Source of the DNA: Flavobacterium sp. ov086
GTDB taxonomy: Bacteria; Bacteroidota; Bacteroidia; Flavobacteriales; Flavobacteriaceae
Direction of reading: 5' to 3'
NCBI RefSeq assembly: GCF_900187965.1
Contig: NZ_FZNL01000021.1
Span: 58,422-122,421, forward strand
Length of the DNA stretch: 64,000 nucleotides
The notes under the pieces are model-generated. The model did no database searches, was not told the origin of the DNA, and saw only the letters and a list, made by a program, of their open reading frames with translations. Below are positions 34,503-45,100 of the stretch, piece by piece. Within the stretch, counting starts at the first letter, position 1; each line of letters starts with the position of its first letter. The position numbers and the translations under genes were made by a program.

Positions 34503-35979
34503 TTACGCTATCTTTTATTACAGAAACCGAGTCTGTATTTGTTTTTCTGACTGTTTTCCGTTTATCGGTAACAGTTTCTCTATGCTCTCTAAGAGCTTTA
34601 TATTCTTCGTATCCTTTATTTAACTGATCGTATAATAATCTACCAATTGCTTTTGCGCCTCGTTGGTTAAAATGCGTGTAATCTTTATTGGCTCTAGCCG
34701 GAGATTCATCAACCCATTTTACCATCGATCCGTCACCTCCCATTAAAGTGTATAAATTTACAAATCCGGATTCGGTTTCTAAAGCATATCTTTTTTGAGC
34801 TTTCATTAAAGGAACAACGGCAGAATCTGTTTTCATTTCCTGTTCATACTTTGTCGATTTATCAGCAGTAGAAATAATCAGAATAGAAACTCCCGGGAAA
34901 GATTCTTTGATTTTATTCACCGTTTTTTTCATTCCTCTTTCGTACCAGAAATAATTTTTGGTTCCATAATTCAATACATTGGTTCCGTAATGCAAAATAA
35001 TCAAATCATATTTCAAATTAGTATTGAAAGCTTGCATTACACTTGCATCAAAAGCCGAAATTGGCAATCCTGAATTTCCTCTTTGCGAAAAATTGTCTAC
35101 GTGAACTCCGTTTCCGTTATCGAAATTAAATCCGTAAATCGGAATTGAATCTGCATGAATGAAATTTGCCTTGAAAGCTTTTATACTTCCTGACGTCACT
35201 TTTAAGGTATTTACCAAATTATTCGGAATCAAACTCTTTCTTAAAGTATCTTTTCCAATCACAAAATTGACATTTCCTTTCTTAGAAGCTCTTCCGTAGA
35301 ATAATGTTGGATTATCTAATGAAGTTGAATTTTTATTTAATCCTGCTTCATATTGAACCCATGTTGGGTTTGTTTTATCATTTGCAAAAAACACATGTCC
35401 GTTTACACCAAAAGGGCTTATTGGTCTTTTAACATTCAAATATGATTGTGTTTTCCAGTTCTTAGAATACAATGATTTTACAGAACCTCTTGAAGCAGAT
35501 GATTCTGAAGTAATAGGTACAAAACCAACTCCGTTTCCGCCAAAACGTTCCTGATAATTGGCACGAACATCTTGTACAATTAAATCTCCGTCGGTCATAG
35601 AATCTCCATAATAAGCGATTCTGACATTACCTTGAGAGTTCTTTTCAAGCTGATATAATTTCTCGTAAAAAGAAATCAAATATTGATAACCTTTGTAATT
35701 GTCAAAAGTCTCAGACGGAAATTCAATTCCTTCTGTAGCGTCGTAAATAATTTTTTCTTCACCCAGTTTTCGCTCACTTTCCTCAATACTATCGCCTTTT
35801 AGCGATAATGAATCTTTTGCTACTGATTCTAAAAGCATACTGTCGATTAGTACATTTTTGGAATCGATTTTACTATCAGAAAAGATTTTATCCGGTAAGA
35901 TTTGCTTAAACCCAATGAAAGCTACAAACGCTAAAGCGACGATTGCAAAAGACTGAAAAAAATAAGATTTTGTATTCAC
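34495..35979 (-). CDS. SGNH/GDSL family protein, membrane-anchored
   Basis: A 494-residue protein with one N-terminal hydrophobic helix (FFQSFAIVALAFVAFIGF), likely a membrane anchor with the rest periplasmic. The SGNH core is IAYYGDSMTDGDL (Ser), HYGTNVLNYG and DYTHFNQRGA (Asp-x-x-His). It resembles the other SGNH protein of the operon but lacks LysM. It is the first gene of the three; a TATCTTTG box at 36065-36072 lies about 85 bases upstream. Together with the MBOAT protein it is a plausible acetyl-transfer system. Confidence 0.88.
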   Translation of the reverse strand: MNTKSYFFQSFAIVALAFVAFIGFKQILPDKIFSDSKIDSKNVLIDSMLLESVAKDSLSLKGDSIEESERKLGEEKIIYDATEGIEFPSETFDNYKGYQYLISFYEKLYQLEKNSQGNVRIAYYGDSMTDGDLIVQDVRANYQERFGGNGVGFVPITSESSASRGSVKSLYSKNWKTQSYLNVKRPISPFGVNGHVFFANDKTNPTWVQYEAGLNKNSTSLDNPTLFYGRASKKGNVNFVIGKDTLRKSLIPNNLVNTLKVTSGSIKAFKANFIHADSIPIYGFNFDNGNGVHVDNFSQRGNSGLPISAFDASVMQAFNTNLKYDLIILHYGTNVLNYGTKNYFWYERGMKKTVNKIKESFPGVSILIISTADKSTKYEQEMKTDSAVVPLMKAQKRYALETESGFVNLYTLMGGDGSMVKWVDESPARANKDYTHFNQRGAKAIGRLLYDQLNKGYEEYKALREHRETVTDKRKTVRKTNTDSVSVIKDSVND

Positions 35980-36064
35980 CTACTAATTATAAATTTGAAG
36001 AATAGCATCACAAGAATTAAACCATATTTTAAATCCCTGTTAATTGCTTGTAAAAAAATATGCG

Positions 36065-36072
36065 CAAAGATA
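36065..36072 (-). promoter_or_regulatory. -7 box of SGNH/MBOAT operon
   Basis: TATCTTTG on the minus strand, about 85 bases before the start codon at 35979. A -33 TTG is not evident. Confidence 0.45.
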
Positions 36073-36119
36073 GGACTAAAAATGAATGTTTGGCGCATTT
36101 TATTTGAAGTAAAAGCAAA

Positions 36120-36148
36120 AAAAGAGGCTAGACGAATCTAACCTCTTT
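36120..36148 (-). terminator. Terminator after hmuY-like gene
   Basis: AAGAGGTTAG / CTAGCCTCTT (one G-U pair) on the minus strand, followed by a T-run. Confidence 0.75.
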
Positions 36149-36258
36149 ATCAAAAAAAAATAAAAAAAACAAAGCTAATGATTAACTAAATTTTTGATGT
36201 AAAGCATCATATAGTAGAATGAAATAATCTGTATGTTCTTTAGATTTTTCATTATGAA

Positions 36259-37341
36259 TTATTTCAAGATGGCATACTCTAAAGCTATATTTCCTCTTTC
36301 ACCTGCATCATTTGTCATAGCAAGAAATTTAACTTTGTAGTAGTTACCGGCTACATCTTTAACTACATAAAAACGATCTGTTCTAATGCTTGGTAAAGAA
36401 GTTGGCCCACCGCCGTTTCTCCAGCTAGAACCAATTACTCTTTGATCTTTTGCAGAAACAGCAAAACTAGCTTCGTCAACTTTAGCTTTTGTAAAATCAG
36501 CATAAGATCCACCTGCAGCAACTAAAACTTGATACACTTGTGTCCCTCCTTTTACATTAGAAGTGATAAAGTCAGAATATCCATAAGTCACTTCTCCTTT
36601 TTCACCTTGAGTATAATTTGTGAAAGTAGTAAAATTCAAATCCCATTTAGTTTTTTCTGGCTCAACCAAAACAGTATTCCCTGAAGTTAAACTGAAAAAT
36701 GAAAAATTAAATGCTGCTTCTTTAGAAATAGTTTTTTCTGTAAAAGTTGCAGAAGCTAAATCAGCATATTGAATTTTATAACCATTACCACTTCTTAAAA
36801 TTCTAACTTTTTTCCATCCTCTTGCTTCACCGTCCACACTTACTGAACCAACCGCTGGTTTTGTGGTAGAAACTGCTAATCCTAAATTTACTAAGTAAAC
36901 TTTGTTATCAGCATCTGTAGCCGAAATTTCAGCAATTGCAGTTCCAATTCCAGCCCCTGCTCCTACCAAAACTCCTGTCGGATTATCAACATATCCATTT
37001 GACGAAAGATTTTCTCCTCCTATAGCCAAAACTTTTGCATCAACTACTTGTGGTAAGGTAATATCTGAAGTTGCTAATTGTTTAGCAGCCATTTTAAGAG
37101 AACCATTAAGGATTACTCTAAATTCTGAACCTGAAGAAAATCCAAAGTCCCAAGCGGCTCTATTTACAGATTTAGATTCAGCAGCACTTAAATCAAGATA
37201 AACCTGATTTGGCTGATTTGGGCCACCTACAGTTTCTTTTAATGTTTCTCCAACAGTTGGTACTTCAACAGGAGTATCGTCGTCACTTGAACAAGATGCT
37301 AGTGATAATAATGCGATTGATAAAAATAAAAGTTTTTTCAT
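36259..37341 (-). CDS. hmuY: HmuY family heme-binding lipoprotein
   Basis: A 360-residue lipoprotein with lipobox ASC (LLSLASCSSDDD), so it is anchored in the outer membrane. The HmuY-family core is seen in YLDLSAAESKSVNRAAWDFG and GSEFRVILNGSLKM, plus the later TKWDLNFTTFTNYTQGEKGE and the terminal FYVVKDVAGNYYKVKFL. In Porphyromonas HmuY takes heme from host proteins and passes it to HmuR. The TonB-dependent receptor gene lies 17 bases upstream in the same operon and is likely the partner. The axial heme ligands cannot be identified with certainty from sequence. Confidence 0.9.
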   Translation of the reverse strand: MKKLLFLSIALLSLASCSSDDDTPVEVPTVGETLKETVGGPNQPNQVYLDLSAAESKSVNRAAWDFGFSSGSEFRVILNGSLKMAAKQLATSDITLPQVVDAKVLAIGGENLSSNGYVDNPTGVLVGAGAGIGTAIAEISATDADNKVYLVNLGLAVSTTKPAVGSVSVDGEARGWKKVRILRSGNGYKIQYADLASATFTEKTISKEAAFNFSFFSLTSGNTVLVEPEKTKWDLNFTTFTNYTQGEKGEVTYGYSDFITSNVKGGTQVYQVLVAAGGSYADFTKAKVDEASFAVSAKDQRVIGSSWRNGGGPTSLPSIRTDRFYVVKDVAGNYYKVKFLAMTNDAGERGNIALEYAILK

Positions 37342-37358
37342 TGTATTATATATTTATA

Positions 37359-39473
37359 TTAAAGATTAAGGTTATACGCTAATTTTAAGAAATAGGAACG
37401 CCCATAGGCAAGCATAATTTCTCCAGTTCCTGCATGGCCTGCAGCACTACCCGTTCCCGTTTGAGTGACATTTGTTATATCAAAAATATTTCTGGCTCCA
37501 ATTGTTACTTCAAAATGATCTTTGAAAAAATTTTGTCTAATTGTAGCATCAAGCCAATTGCTTGGATCTATTTTAGATAAAATATAAGATGAACTACCCT
37601 CAATAAATTGCTGGGTTTTACCATTGTATTTATAATATCCTGAAAATACAGTCTTCCATTTTGGAATTATATAAGAAACACTGGCGTTCAAATTAAATGA
37701 GTAAAGAAATTTATCATCTGAGACAAATACTTGATTTTTTATTTCCTGAGAAATTCCAATAAATGCAGCACCAAAATTGAATGTTAGATTGTCTTTTCTG
37801 AACTGATTCATTGTAGAGAAATTCCACATTCTATATTTGCTAATATTGATATATTCATATTCCGGGTTTCCGGTGTCTGGATTAAATCGCACCAATGCCA
37901 TACTAATTCTGTCGTCAACACTCAAATAACTTCCTGCAAATGTGTTTGAAAGCTGCTCTCCAGATGAAAATAAGGTCGATTTTTTAAGACTTGCTTCATA
38001 AGAAGTACTTGTTTCAGGAATTAAGTTTTCGTTTCCTGTAAAAAAATGCCCATCAAAAATTTGTTTTGAGTATAATTCCTCAAAAGTTGGTGTTCTGAAA
38101 GAGTTCCCGTAAGAACCGCGAAGTTCAATTCCTTTATTAAATAGATATCTTAATCCAAGAGATGAAGCATACTGATTATCAAATTTTGACTGAGCAGAAA
38201 ATCTTAAACCTGGTCGAATAGAGAACTTTTCTGTTGCCATAATTTCAGAAGACGCAAAGAAATCATAGTTTTCAAGTGTTTTTCGAACTGGTGTCAGAAT
38301 ATTATTAGCTTCCTGAACTAATGAATATCCTTTATTATTTACAAACTCGTATCCTAATTGAAGGTCAATTGTTTTATTTGAGAAAAAGTTATTTAGAGTT
38401 CCTGTAGAATAAAGAACTTCCATCGACTGATCTTTTACAGTAACGTTATTCCCTTCCGCTTTAGTCGACAAATAATATCTAAAATCTTCTACATCACGTG
38501 CTTGTTTTTGATGTGAAAGTGAAACATTATAATTTAATTGCGAAAATAACTTACCGGTAGCATTTAAATTATGAAAATATCTATCGGTTAAATATCTCTT
38601 ATCTTCAGCATAACGATATGATCCCAAAGTGCTATTAAATCCAGATTGCACAGTACTATTGTAGTAATCTACATTTTCATCTAAATATTCGAACTTATAA
38701 AAAATGCGGAAATTATCTTTTTGATAAGCAATTAATGCCGTACCATTTAACTGTTCTTTTGGTAACCATCTATAACCTCTTGACCCATCATTTTCGCTAT
38801 AGTTAACTCCATTTTTGTCATCAAGAAATCCCTGAAAATCATTACGATTAACGCCAAATGACACAAACCAATTTTTATTGAATGTATGAGAAACTCTTAG
38901 TGACTGAATATGACGTCCTTCATCAAAGAGAGAATATTCATTATTTACAGTTTCTTCTTGAACTGAAGCTGTAATTCCCCATTTGTATTTTGACGATTTC
39001 TTTGTAATAATATTTAGAACACCACTTACAGCATTTGCACCATAACTAACACCCATCGAGCCTTCGACAATTTCAATACGCTCAACATCATTTAGGTTAA
39101 TCTGAGATAAATCTATATTATTACCCAACCCAGCTTCATTAATCAGGGGAACATTATCTACCAAAATTTTAAAATACTGAGCATCCAAACCAAATAAAGA
39201 AACTGTAGAACGACCACTTGTGCCACTTGGTCTAACGGTAATATTTAAATATTGATTTAAAACATCGGCTAAATTAGTAGCTGCTAAATTTTGAATATCG
39301 GCACTTGAAATAACACGAACATTAAAAACTGACTTTTTAATTGATTGTGGCTCAAACTGTCCAGTAACAACTACTTCAGAAAGTTTTTCTCGAGATGCAA
39401 CGGTATCTTTTTGCTGCGCAATAGATATTTGACAAAAAAGAAAAGCAGCAAAAAGGGTAAAATTTATTTTCAT
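37359..39473 (-). CDS. TonB-dependent receptor, heme uptake type
   Basis: A 704-residue outer-membrane receptor: signal peptide (AAFLFCQISIAQ), plug domain with SEVVVTGQFEPQSIKKSV, GRSTVSLFGLDAQYFKILVD and NDVERIEIVEGSMGVSYGAN, and a 22-strand-type barrel ending in Leu after FLKLAYNLNL. It lacks the N-terminal CarboxypepD domain of SusC proteins. The 17-base gap to the HmuY gene places it as HmuR-like receptor for heme. Its -7 box TATATTTG is at 39501-39508 on this strand. It shares a divergent control region with the DUF6607 gene. Confidence 0.93.
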   Translation of the reverse strand: MKINFTLFAAFLFCQISIAQQKDTVASREKLSEVVVTGQFEPQSIKKSVFNVRVISSADIQNLAATNLADVLNQYLNITVRPSGTSGRSTVSLFGLDAQYFKILVDNVPLINEAGLGNNIDLSQINLNDVERIEIVEGSMGVSYGANAVSGVLNIITKKSSKYKWGITASVQEETVNNEYSLFDEGRHIQSLRVSHTFNKNWFVSFGVNRNDFQGFLDDKNGVNYSENDGSRGYRWLPKEQLNGTALIAYQKDNFRIFYKFEYLDENVDYYNSTVQSGFNSTLGSYRYAEDKRYLTDRYFHNLNATGKLFSQLNYNVSLSHQKQARDVEDFRYYLSTKAEGNNVTVKDQSMEVLYSTGTLNNFFSNKTIDLQLGYEFVNNKGYSLVQEANNILTPVRKTLENYDFFASSEIMATEKFSIRPGLRFSAQSKFDNQYASSLGLRYLFNKGIELRGSYGNSFRTPTFEELYSKQIFDGHFFTGNENLIPETSTSYEASLKKSTLFSSGEQLSNTFAGSYLSVDDRISMALVRFNPDTGNPEYEYINISKYRMWNFSTMNQFRKDNLTFNFGAAFIGISQEIKNQVFVSDDKFLYSFNLNASVSYIIPKWKTVFSGYYKYNGKTQQFIEGSSSYILSKIDPSNWLDATIRQNFFKDHFEVTIGARNIFDITNVTQTGTGSAAGHAGTGEIMLAYGRSYFLKLAYNLNL

Positions 39474-39500
39474 TATTTTTATTCAGTCTTAATAATGGCG

Positions 39501-39549
39501 CAAATATAGAAACTATTTTTATTTGTTCTAAATAAAAAACATATATTTG
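39501..39549. promoter_or_regulatory. Divergent promoters with central inverted repeat (heme locus)
   Basis: Mirror-image -7 boxes: TATATTTG on minus (39501-39508) and TATATTTG on plus (39542-39549). Between them lies a perfect 9-5-9 inverted repeat, TTTTTATTT-GTTCT-AAATAAAAA (39516-39538). This is where an iron or heme regulator such as Fur would be expected (inference). Confidence 0.6.
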
Positions 39550-39579
39550 CGAAAAATTTTAAAACAAAAAAATAAAGTT

Positions 39580-40482
39580 ATGATTTCAAAAAGCCTCTAT
39601 TTTTCAGCCATAATGGCTTTGACATGCAGCCTTGGTTTCAGTCAGGACAAAAAACAACAAGACATTAAGTCAATCAAATCAATGTGTGGTTGTTATGAAG
39701 TAAAATTTAATTTTACAGAAACTTTTAAATACCCTAAAGATTCTATTACATATAAGTCTTCACCAACTAAACACGAATCTGCATTAGAATGGGTAGAACT
39801 TTTAGAAGACACTCCAAATAAAATTATAATGCAACACTTATTAATAGTAAGCGATGATATGATCATCAAACACTGGAGACAAGATTGGTTGTATGAAAAC
39901 ACTGATTTATATTCATTTGACAAAGGAACTTCTTGGAAATACAAAAAATTAGACAAGAAGGCTGTTAAAGGACAATGGACTCAAAAAGTATATCAAGTAG
40001 ATGATAGTCCTAGATACGAAGGTTCTTCGACTTGGGTACACGTTGATGGACAAGATTACTGGGCAAATGTTGCTGATGCGCCTTTACCAAGAAGAGAGCA
40101 AACGATACGTAATGACTATAATGTTTTGAAAAGAAGAAACATACACGAAATTACTGCTACAGGATGGAATCATGAGCAAGACAACGAAAAATTAGTTAGA
40201 GATGACAGTGGAAAAGATGTTTTGTTAGCGCAAGAAAAAGGAATGGATGTTTACACTAAAGTTCCGGATGTTAAATGTATCGCTGCTCAAAAATGGTGGG
40301 TTGCCAACAATGCACTTTGGAAAAATGTTCGTGACAAATGGCAAACTCTATTTGATAGACACCAAGACTTAAACTTAGAAGCTAAAGTTGATAGAAAAGC
40401 TCTTTATTCTCTTTTGTTTGATTTAAAACCAGACGCAACAAAAGCAGAAACGGACGCAATCATCAACAAGTTCGTAAAATAA
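39580..40482 (+). CDS. DUF6607 family protein
   Basis: A 300-residue secreted protein with signal peptide (SLYFSAIMALTCSLGFSQ) and the blocks CGCYEVKFNFTETFKYP, HWRQDWLYENTDLYSFDKGT and NEKLVRDDSGKDVLLAQEKG of the DUF6607 family. The family is usually found beside heme/TonB uptake genes, which matches this locus, but its activity is not known. The ATG at 39580 is the start, because the longer frame from 39547 begins within the TATATTTG promoter box (39542-39549) and adds 11 residues before a perfect signal peptide. It is divergent from the receptor/HmuY operon. Confidence 0.88.
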   Translation: MISKSLYFSAIMALTCSLGFSQDKKQQDIKSIKSMCGCYEVKFNFTETFKYPKDSITYKSSPTKHESALEWVELLEDTPNKIIMQHLLIVSDDMIIKHWRQDWLYENTDLYSFDKGTSWKYKKLDKKAVKGQWTQKVYQVDDSPRYEGSSTWVHVDGQDYWANVADAPLPRREQTIRNDYNVLKRRNIHEITATGWNHEQDNEKLVRDDSGKDVLLAQEKGMDVYTKVPDVKCIAAQKWWVANNALWKNVRDKWQTLFDRHQDLNLEAKVDRKALYSLLFDLKPDATKAETDAIINKFVK

Positions 40483-40506
40483 AAATGTTTGTGTTAGTTG
40501 TAAAAA

Positions 40507-40540
40507 AGCCGATAGTTTAGATACTGTCGGTTTTTTTTAT
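40507..40540 (+). terminator. Intrinsic terminator after DUF6607 gene
   Basis: GCCGATAGT / ACTGTCGGT stem (one G-U) with T-run after; same family as the hairpins at 11516, 45904, 55230 and 55279. Confidence 0.75.
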
Positions 40541-40544
40541 ACAA

Positions 40545-40640
40545 AAAAGCCGCCTGAAATTGAATTCCAGACGGCCTACCCTTTTATGTTTTCTACTAAA
40601 TGTTTACTAATCCAATATAATTTAAAACGATATAGGGATT
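40545..40640. repeat. Hairpin repeat copy A downstream of SusD gene
   Basis: GCCGCCTG / CAGACGGC hairpin (40549-40575) plus the trailing sequence CTACTAAATGTTTACTAATC. A diverged copy lies at 45720-45830, before the SusC gene. On the minus strand the hairpin is followed by a T-run and can end the SusC/SusD operon. Confidence 0.7.
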
Positions 40641-40674
40641 TGTTTTAATATCTTATAAACGCAATAAAATGCAT

Positions 40675-42183
40675 TTAATTTTTATCCCAGAATAATTTTG
40701 TTTTTAATTTATCTCCTCCAATTGCAGAAGCTGCTGCATTGTAATTTGTTGCATTTAAAGTTTGCTCTCTAATTGGATAAGTCATTCTTGACGGAATCTG
40801 ACCTTCGGCAGAAGCATCTGCATTTGATGGCGGAACAAGAGCTGGAAAATTAAGTCTTCTTGTTGATGTCCATCCTTCAAATCCTCTATTAAATAATGCA
40901 TACCAAGCTTGTTCACCTATTTTCTGCTGCCACGTTCCTGTAGCGCTTGAATAGGCAACAGTCGATTGAGCCAAATAAGTGTCTATATCAGTTTGTAATA
41001 CTCCCCAATCTTCCATAGATGCTGTAATTGCTTTTGTATAATGTGAAGCTGCATCACCACTTATTGCAACTCCTCTCTCTACAGCTTCGGCTAATAAAAA
41101 CTCAATCTCAGCATAATCCATATAAGTTCCTTTAAAATCCGGTGCTTGAATTTTATCGCTTACATGTGTAAATTTTCCAAAACTATTTTTAACTCCTATT
41201 ACCCCGCCTTTATAAGGCAAAGGATCCTCATTATCATCTACTAAATTTTGAGCAAAATAAACTTTTGTTCTAGGATCATTTTTTGCGACTAGTGCATCTA
41301 CAAAAGGTTGTGCAGGTACAAAATCATGTCTTCCTGACGACACTAGTTCTACATATACGGGATTAGTATTGGGAATATTTTTTTCATAAGATATCTTCGC
41401 ATTATCTGCATTTGAAGTAAAAACACCTTTTGAAGCCGAAATAATAGCAGCATCTGCAATAGTATCTGCCAATCCTGAAGCTTTAAGGTTAATTCCTAAT
41501 TTCAATTTTATACTATTTGCAAATTTTATCCACAAAGCTAATTTATCTCCATAAATTATGTCAGCTGTCCCAAAACCAGGATTTGAAACATTGATATTGG
41601 CAATGTCATTATCCAGACGTACAATAAGGTCTTTATAAATATCTAGTGCTTTATCATATTTACCCAAATAGTTTTGAGATCCTTTGAATGCTTCAGAATA
41701 TGGGACATCTCCAAAAGTATCTACCAGTATTTGATAAGAGTAAACAATCAGGATATCAATCATAGCAAGTTGATTCTTTTTAATACTGGTTTTAACCGCA
41801 AACTGTGGATCAGAAGGATCAATAACTTCATTCTCTAGAAACATTTTTGCTTGCATTAAATCCCCCATTGAACCATCCTTGGCAGAAGCAGGAGTACCTG
41901 CATAAAAAGCATTCCAATGATTATCAGAAATCTTTCTGGTTGTCCATTGATAAACAGATTCATCTATATAGGTAGTTTCTGTCCATTGCTGATTTACCAG
42001 TCTAAAAATATTTTTATTAACACTTGTATTTACTACCTGTTCTGCGATTCCTTTTGCTGCACTGGTGAATAATGAGGAAGCCGGAACTTTTGACGGATTC
42101 TTTTCATCGACATTTAAGTCTGTCAAATCACTACAAGAACTTACCAGAAATACGATACTTAAAAAATATACTATTTTTTTCAT
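40675..42183 (-). CDS. SusD/RagB-like outer-membrane lipoprotein
   Basis: A 502-residue lipoprotein (lipobox SSC, Cys17) of the SusD-like group 2 family. Family blocks: LTDLNVDEKNPSKVPASSLF near the start, TTYIDESVYQWTTRKISDNH, the TPR-rich helical body (KNQLAMIDILIVYSYQILVD), and the closing TRRLNFPALVPPSNAD / RMTYPIREQTLNATNY. It sits over the mouth of the SusC transporter and helps bind the substrate. It follows the SusC gene by 12 bases. No glycosidase or regulator gene is near, so the substrate is unknown (glycan or peptide). Confidence 0.94.
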   Translation of the reverse strand: MKKIVYFLSIVFLVSSCSDLTDLNVDEKNPSKVPASSLFTSAAKGIAEQVVNTSVNKNIFRLVNQQWTETTYIDESVYQWTTRKISDNHWNAFYAGTPASAKDGSMGDLMQAKMFLENEVIDPSDPQFAVKTSIKKNQLAMIDILIVYSYQILVDTFGDVPYSEAFKGSQNYLGKYDKALDIYKDLIVRLDNDIANINVSNPGFGTADIIYGDKLALWIKFANSIKLKLGINLKASGLADTIADAAIISASKGVFTSNADNAKISYEKNIPNTNPVYVELVSSGRHDFVPAQPFVDALVAKNDPRTKVYFAQNLVDDNEDPLPYKGGVIGVKNSFGKFTHVSDKIQAPDFKGTYMDYAEIEFLLAEAVERGVAISGDAASHYTKAITASMEDWGVLQTDIDTYLAQSTVAYSSATGTWQQKIGEQAWYALFNRGFEGWTSTRRLNFPALVPPSNADASAEGQIPSRMTYPIREQTLNATNYNAAASAIGGDKLKTKLFWDKN

Positions 42184-42195
42184 TTTGTTTCTTTA

Positions 42196-45100
42196 TTAAA
42201 ATTTGAATGTTAAGTTGAATCCTATATCTCTTGTTGTAGGCAATGATCCAACTGAATAACCTCTCGATTTGTTTCCTGATGATAATCCGCTTTCCGGATC
42301 TGCATAAGGCAGGTTTTTACTTATGATCCATAAGTTAGAACCTATCAAACTCAATGTAGCTGCATTTACAAAAGTCTTTTCAAAGACTCTTTTAGGAAAA
42401 TTATAAGAAATAGAAACTTCTCTTAACTTAACATAAGAAGCATCATAAATAAAATTTTTCGTTGGTTCAGCAAGGTATCCGTAATTACTTGAATAAGCAC
42501 CCGGGCCTGTTTTATCAGCTGTATCATTATTATTTACTGTCGAAACTGTATTAGGAGTGCCATTAGGCGCAACACCTATATTTACAATACCATTTTCTCT
42601 AACATTTCCTGCTGCCGTTTCCGGATATAAACCATTTGCAAGTCCGTAATACATATCTAATGAAAAGATATCTCCACCTTTTTGAGTGTCGATTAAGAAA
42701 CTCATCGAAATATTTTTGTAAGTAAATCTGTTTCTAACTCCACCATTCCAATCTGGCGTTATATTTCCAATTGTATTATCTGAGGTACCGGATATTAAAT
42801 ACTTTCCCGTTTTTTGATCTACAGTTCGTTGACCATTTGTATACACATAATCAGTTCCTTTCAAACTTCCGTATGGCTCCCCTTTAGTAGCATTAACGGT
42901 AACTCCTCCCTGGAAAGAAGCAATTTCAAGATTATCAATTCCTCCTGGTAAAGAGATAACTTTACTTTTGTTATTAGACCAGTTTACAATAATATCCCAA
43001 CTGAAACTTTCCGTTTTTACAGGAGTTCCGGTAAGTTGAATTTCTAACCCTGAATTTTCTATATTTCCACCATTGATCCACGCATTTGTATATCCTGACG
43101 CGGCTGGAACAGCGGCTGATACAATTTGATCTACTGTATTTGTTTTATAATAAGTAATATCAAATCCTAAACGCCTGTTCAAAGTACTTGTTTCTAAACC
43201 CACTTCAAATGATTTCGTTCTTTCAGGTTTAAGATTACTATTTTTGTTAACATTTGGTAAAGTATACATAGGCTGTCCGTTAAAGTTTGAACTTCTTGCA
43301 TAAGTATTAACTAAACTTAATGGTAAAGCATCATTACCAACTTCAGCGTAGTTTAATCTAAATTTCCCTAAGTTTAGCCAGTCTGCCTTTACTACATTAG
43401 AAAACAAGAATGATCCTGAGATTGCTGGATACACATATCTGTTATTTCCTTTTGGCAATGTCGACGAAGCGTCTCTTCTAACAGAAGCATCAATAAAATA
43501 AGTATCCATATACCCTAAAGAAGCCTGAGCATAAACTCCGTCAACTCCCCATTTTGCTTTATCTTCAGTAGGAAAAGGCAGTTCAAATCTAGAATTAGAA
43601 AGAGCATATATACCGGGAGTAACTAAACCACCAATTGTAGAAGAAAGTACATTATCTCTATTGTTTCTTCTTATGTTTGATCCTAAAACTCCGGTTAAGC
43701 TTAGATGTTCTCCAAATTTTTTATTAAAGTTCAACATAAAATCATAATTGATTTCCTGAAAATTAATATCATATCGCTGGTAACCTGATCTTTCATCAAC
43801 TGGTGATAATCCAAAACCTGTTGCAGTAGATCCTACAGCTCTTCGCTCTTCTTGCAATTGCTTATAGGTGTCTAAAGAAACTCTTCCTAATGCACTTAAC
43901 CAAGGAGTTATTTCATAATTAAGAGAGGCGTAACTAAACAAACGTGTTTTATTATCTGAAGAATAATTTTGATAACGAGTGAAATACGGATTATCCCAAT
44001 AAGCAGGCTGCAATTGATCCTTTGTTGGATCGGCCCAGTTCCAGGTTATATTTTGACCTCCGGATGCATTATATACATTTTGCAATTCTTTTACATCAAC
44101 ATTCGTTTGCCACCATTGTCTAAATGCCGACATGATATTATCATTGTAACCTGTAGAGTTTCTACCTACGGTATTTTGCAATGTTACCGCAGCATAAGCA
44201 TTTGCAGTAAGTTTGTCTGTGATCTTTTGACTAAATCGAGCACTTATCTGATTTTTTTTCAACTCACTATTTGGCAATATTCCGGTTTGAATCGTATTAA
44301 CATAAGACATTGAAAGACTTGATCTTTCAGTAGCTTTTTCAAGAGAAAGACTATTTGTATTTGTTATTGCCGACTTAAAAAAAGAAATAGGTCCGTTTTG
44401 AGCTGCACTCCAAGCAGTAGATTTACCATAATTTTTTGAATATGGTGTTACCGAATCCCATTGATACACCTGATTACCATTAAAAGCATCTCCATAAGAA
44501 GCATCATTTGATGTATCTACTGTAGGTATAGTATTTTTGTCAACAAATGATGTCCCAAATCCATAACCTCCGCCATATTTATTTTGATATTTAGGAAATG
44601 TAGACTTATCTACTGTTCCAACTGTCATACTACTGGAAAAAGTAAAACCAACTTTATTATCTCCTTTTTTTCCTTTTTTCGTAGTAACCATTACAACGCC
44701 GTTTGCTGCTCTGGATCCATACAAAGCAGTTGCTGCGGCACCTTTAAGAATATTAATACTTTCAATATCTTCCTGATTAATATCTGCTACATTATTACCA
44801 TAATCATAACCACCTCTACCGGTTTCCTGACTTGAATTATTTGAACTTGTGTTATCAACAGGCACACCATCAATAACCCAAAGAGCCTGATTATTTCCTG
44901 TAAGAGATTTATTGCCACGGATAACAACATTTGTTGATCCACCAAAATTGGTATTTCTCGAAACCTCAACCCCAGCTGCTTTACCCGCCAAAAGATTCGC
45001 TACGTTTGTATTACCTGCACCTCCATCTAAATCTTTTCCAGAAATTTGCTGTGTTGCATATCCCAGAGATTTTTTTTCTCTTTTAACTCCCATTGCTGTT

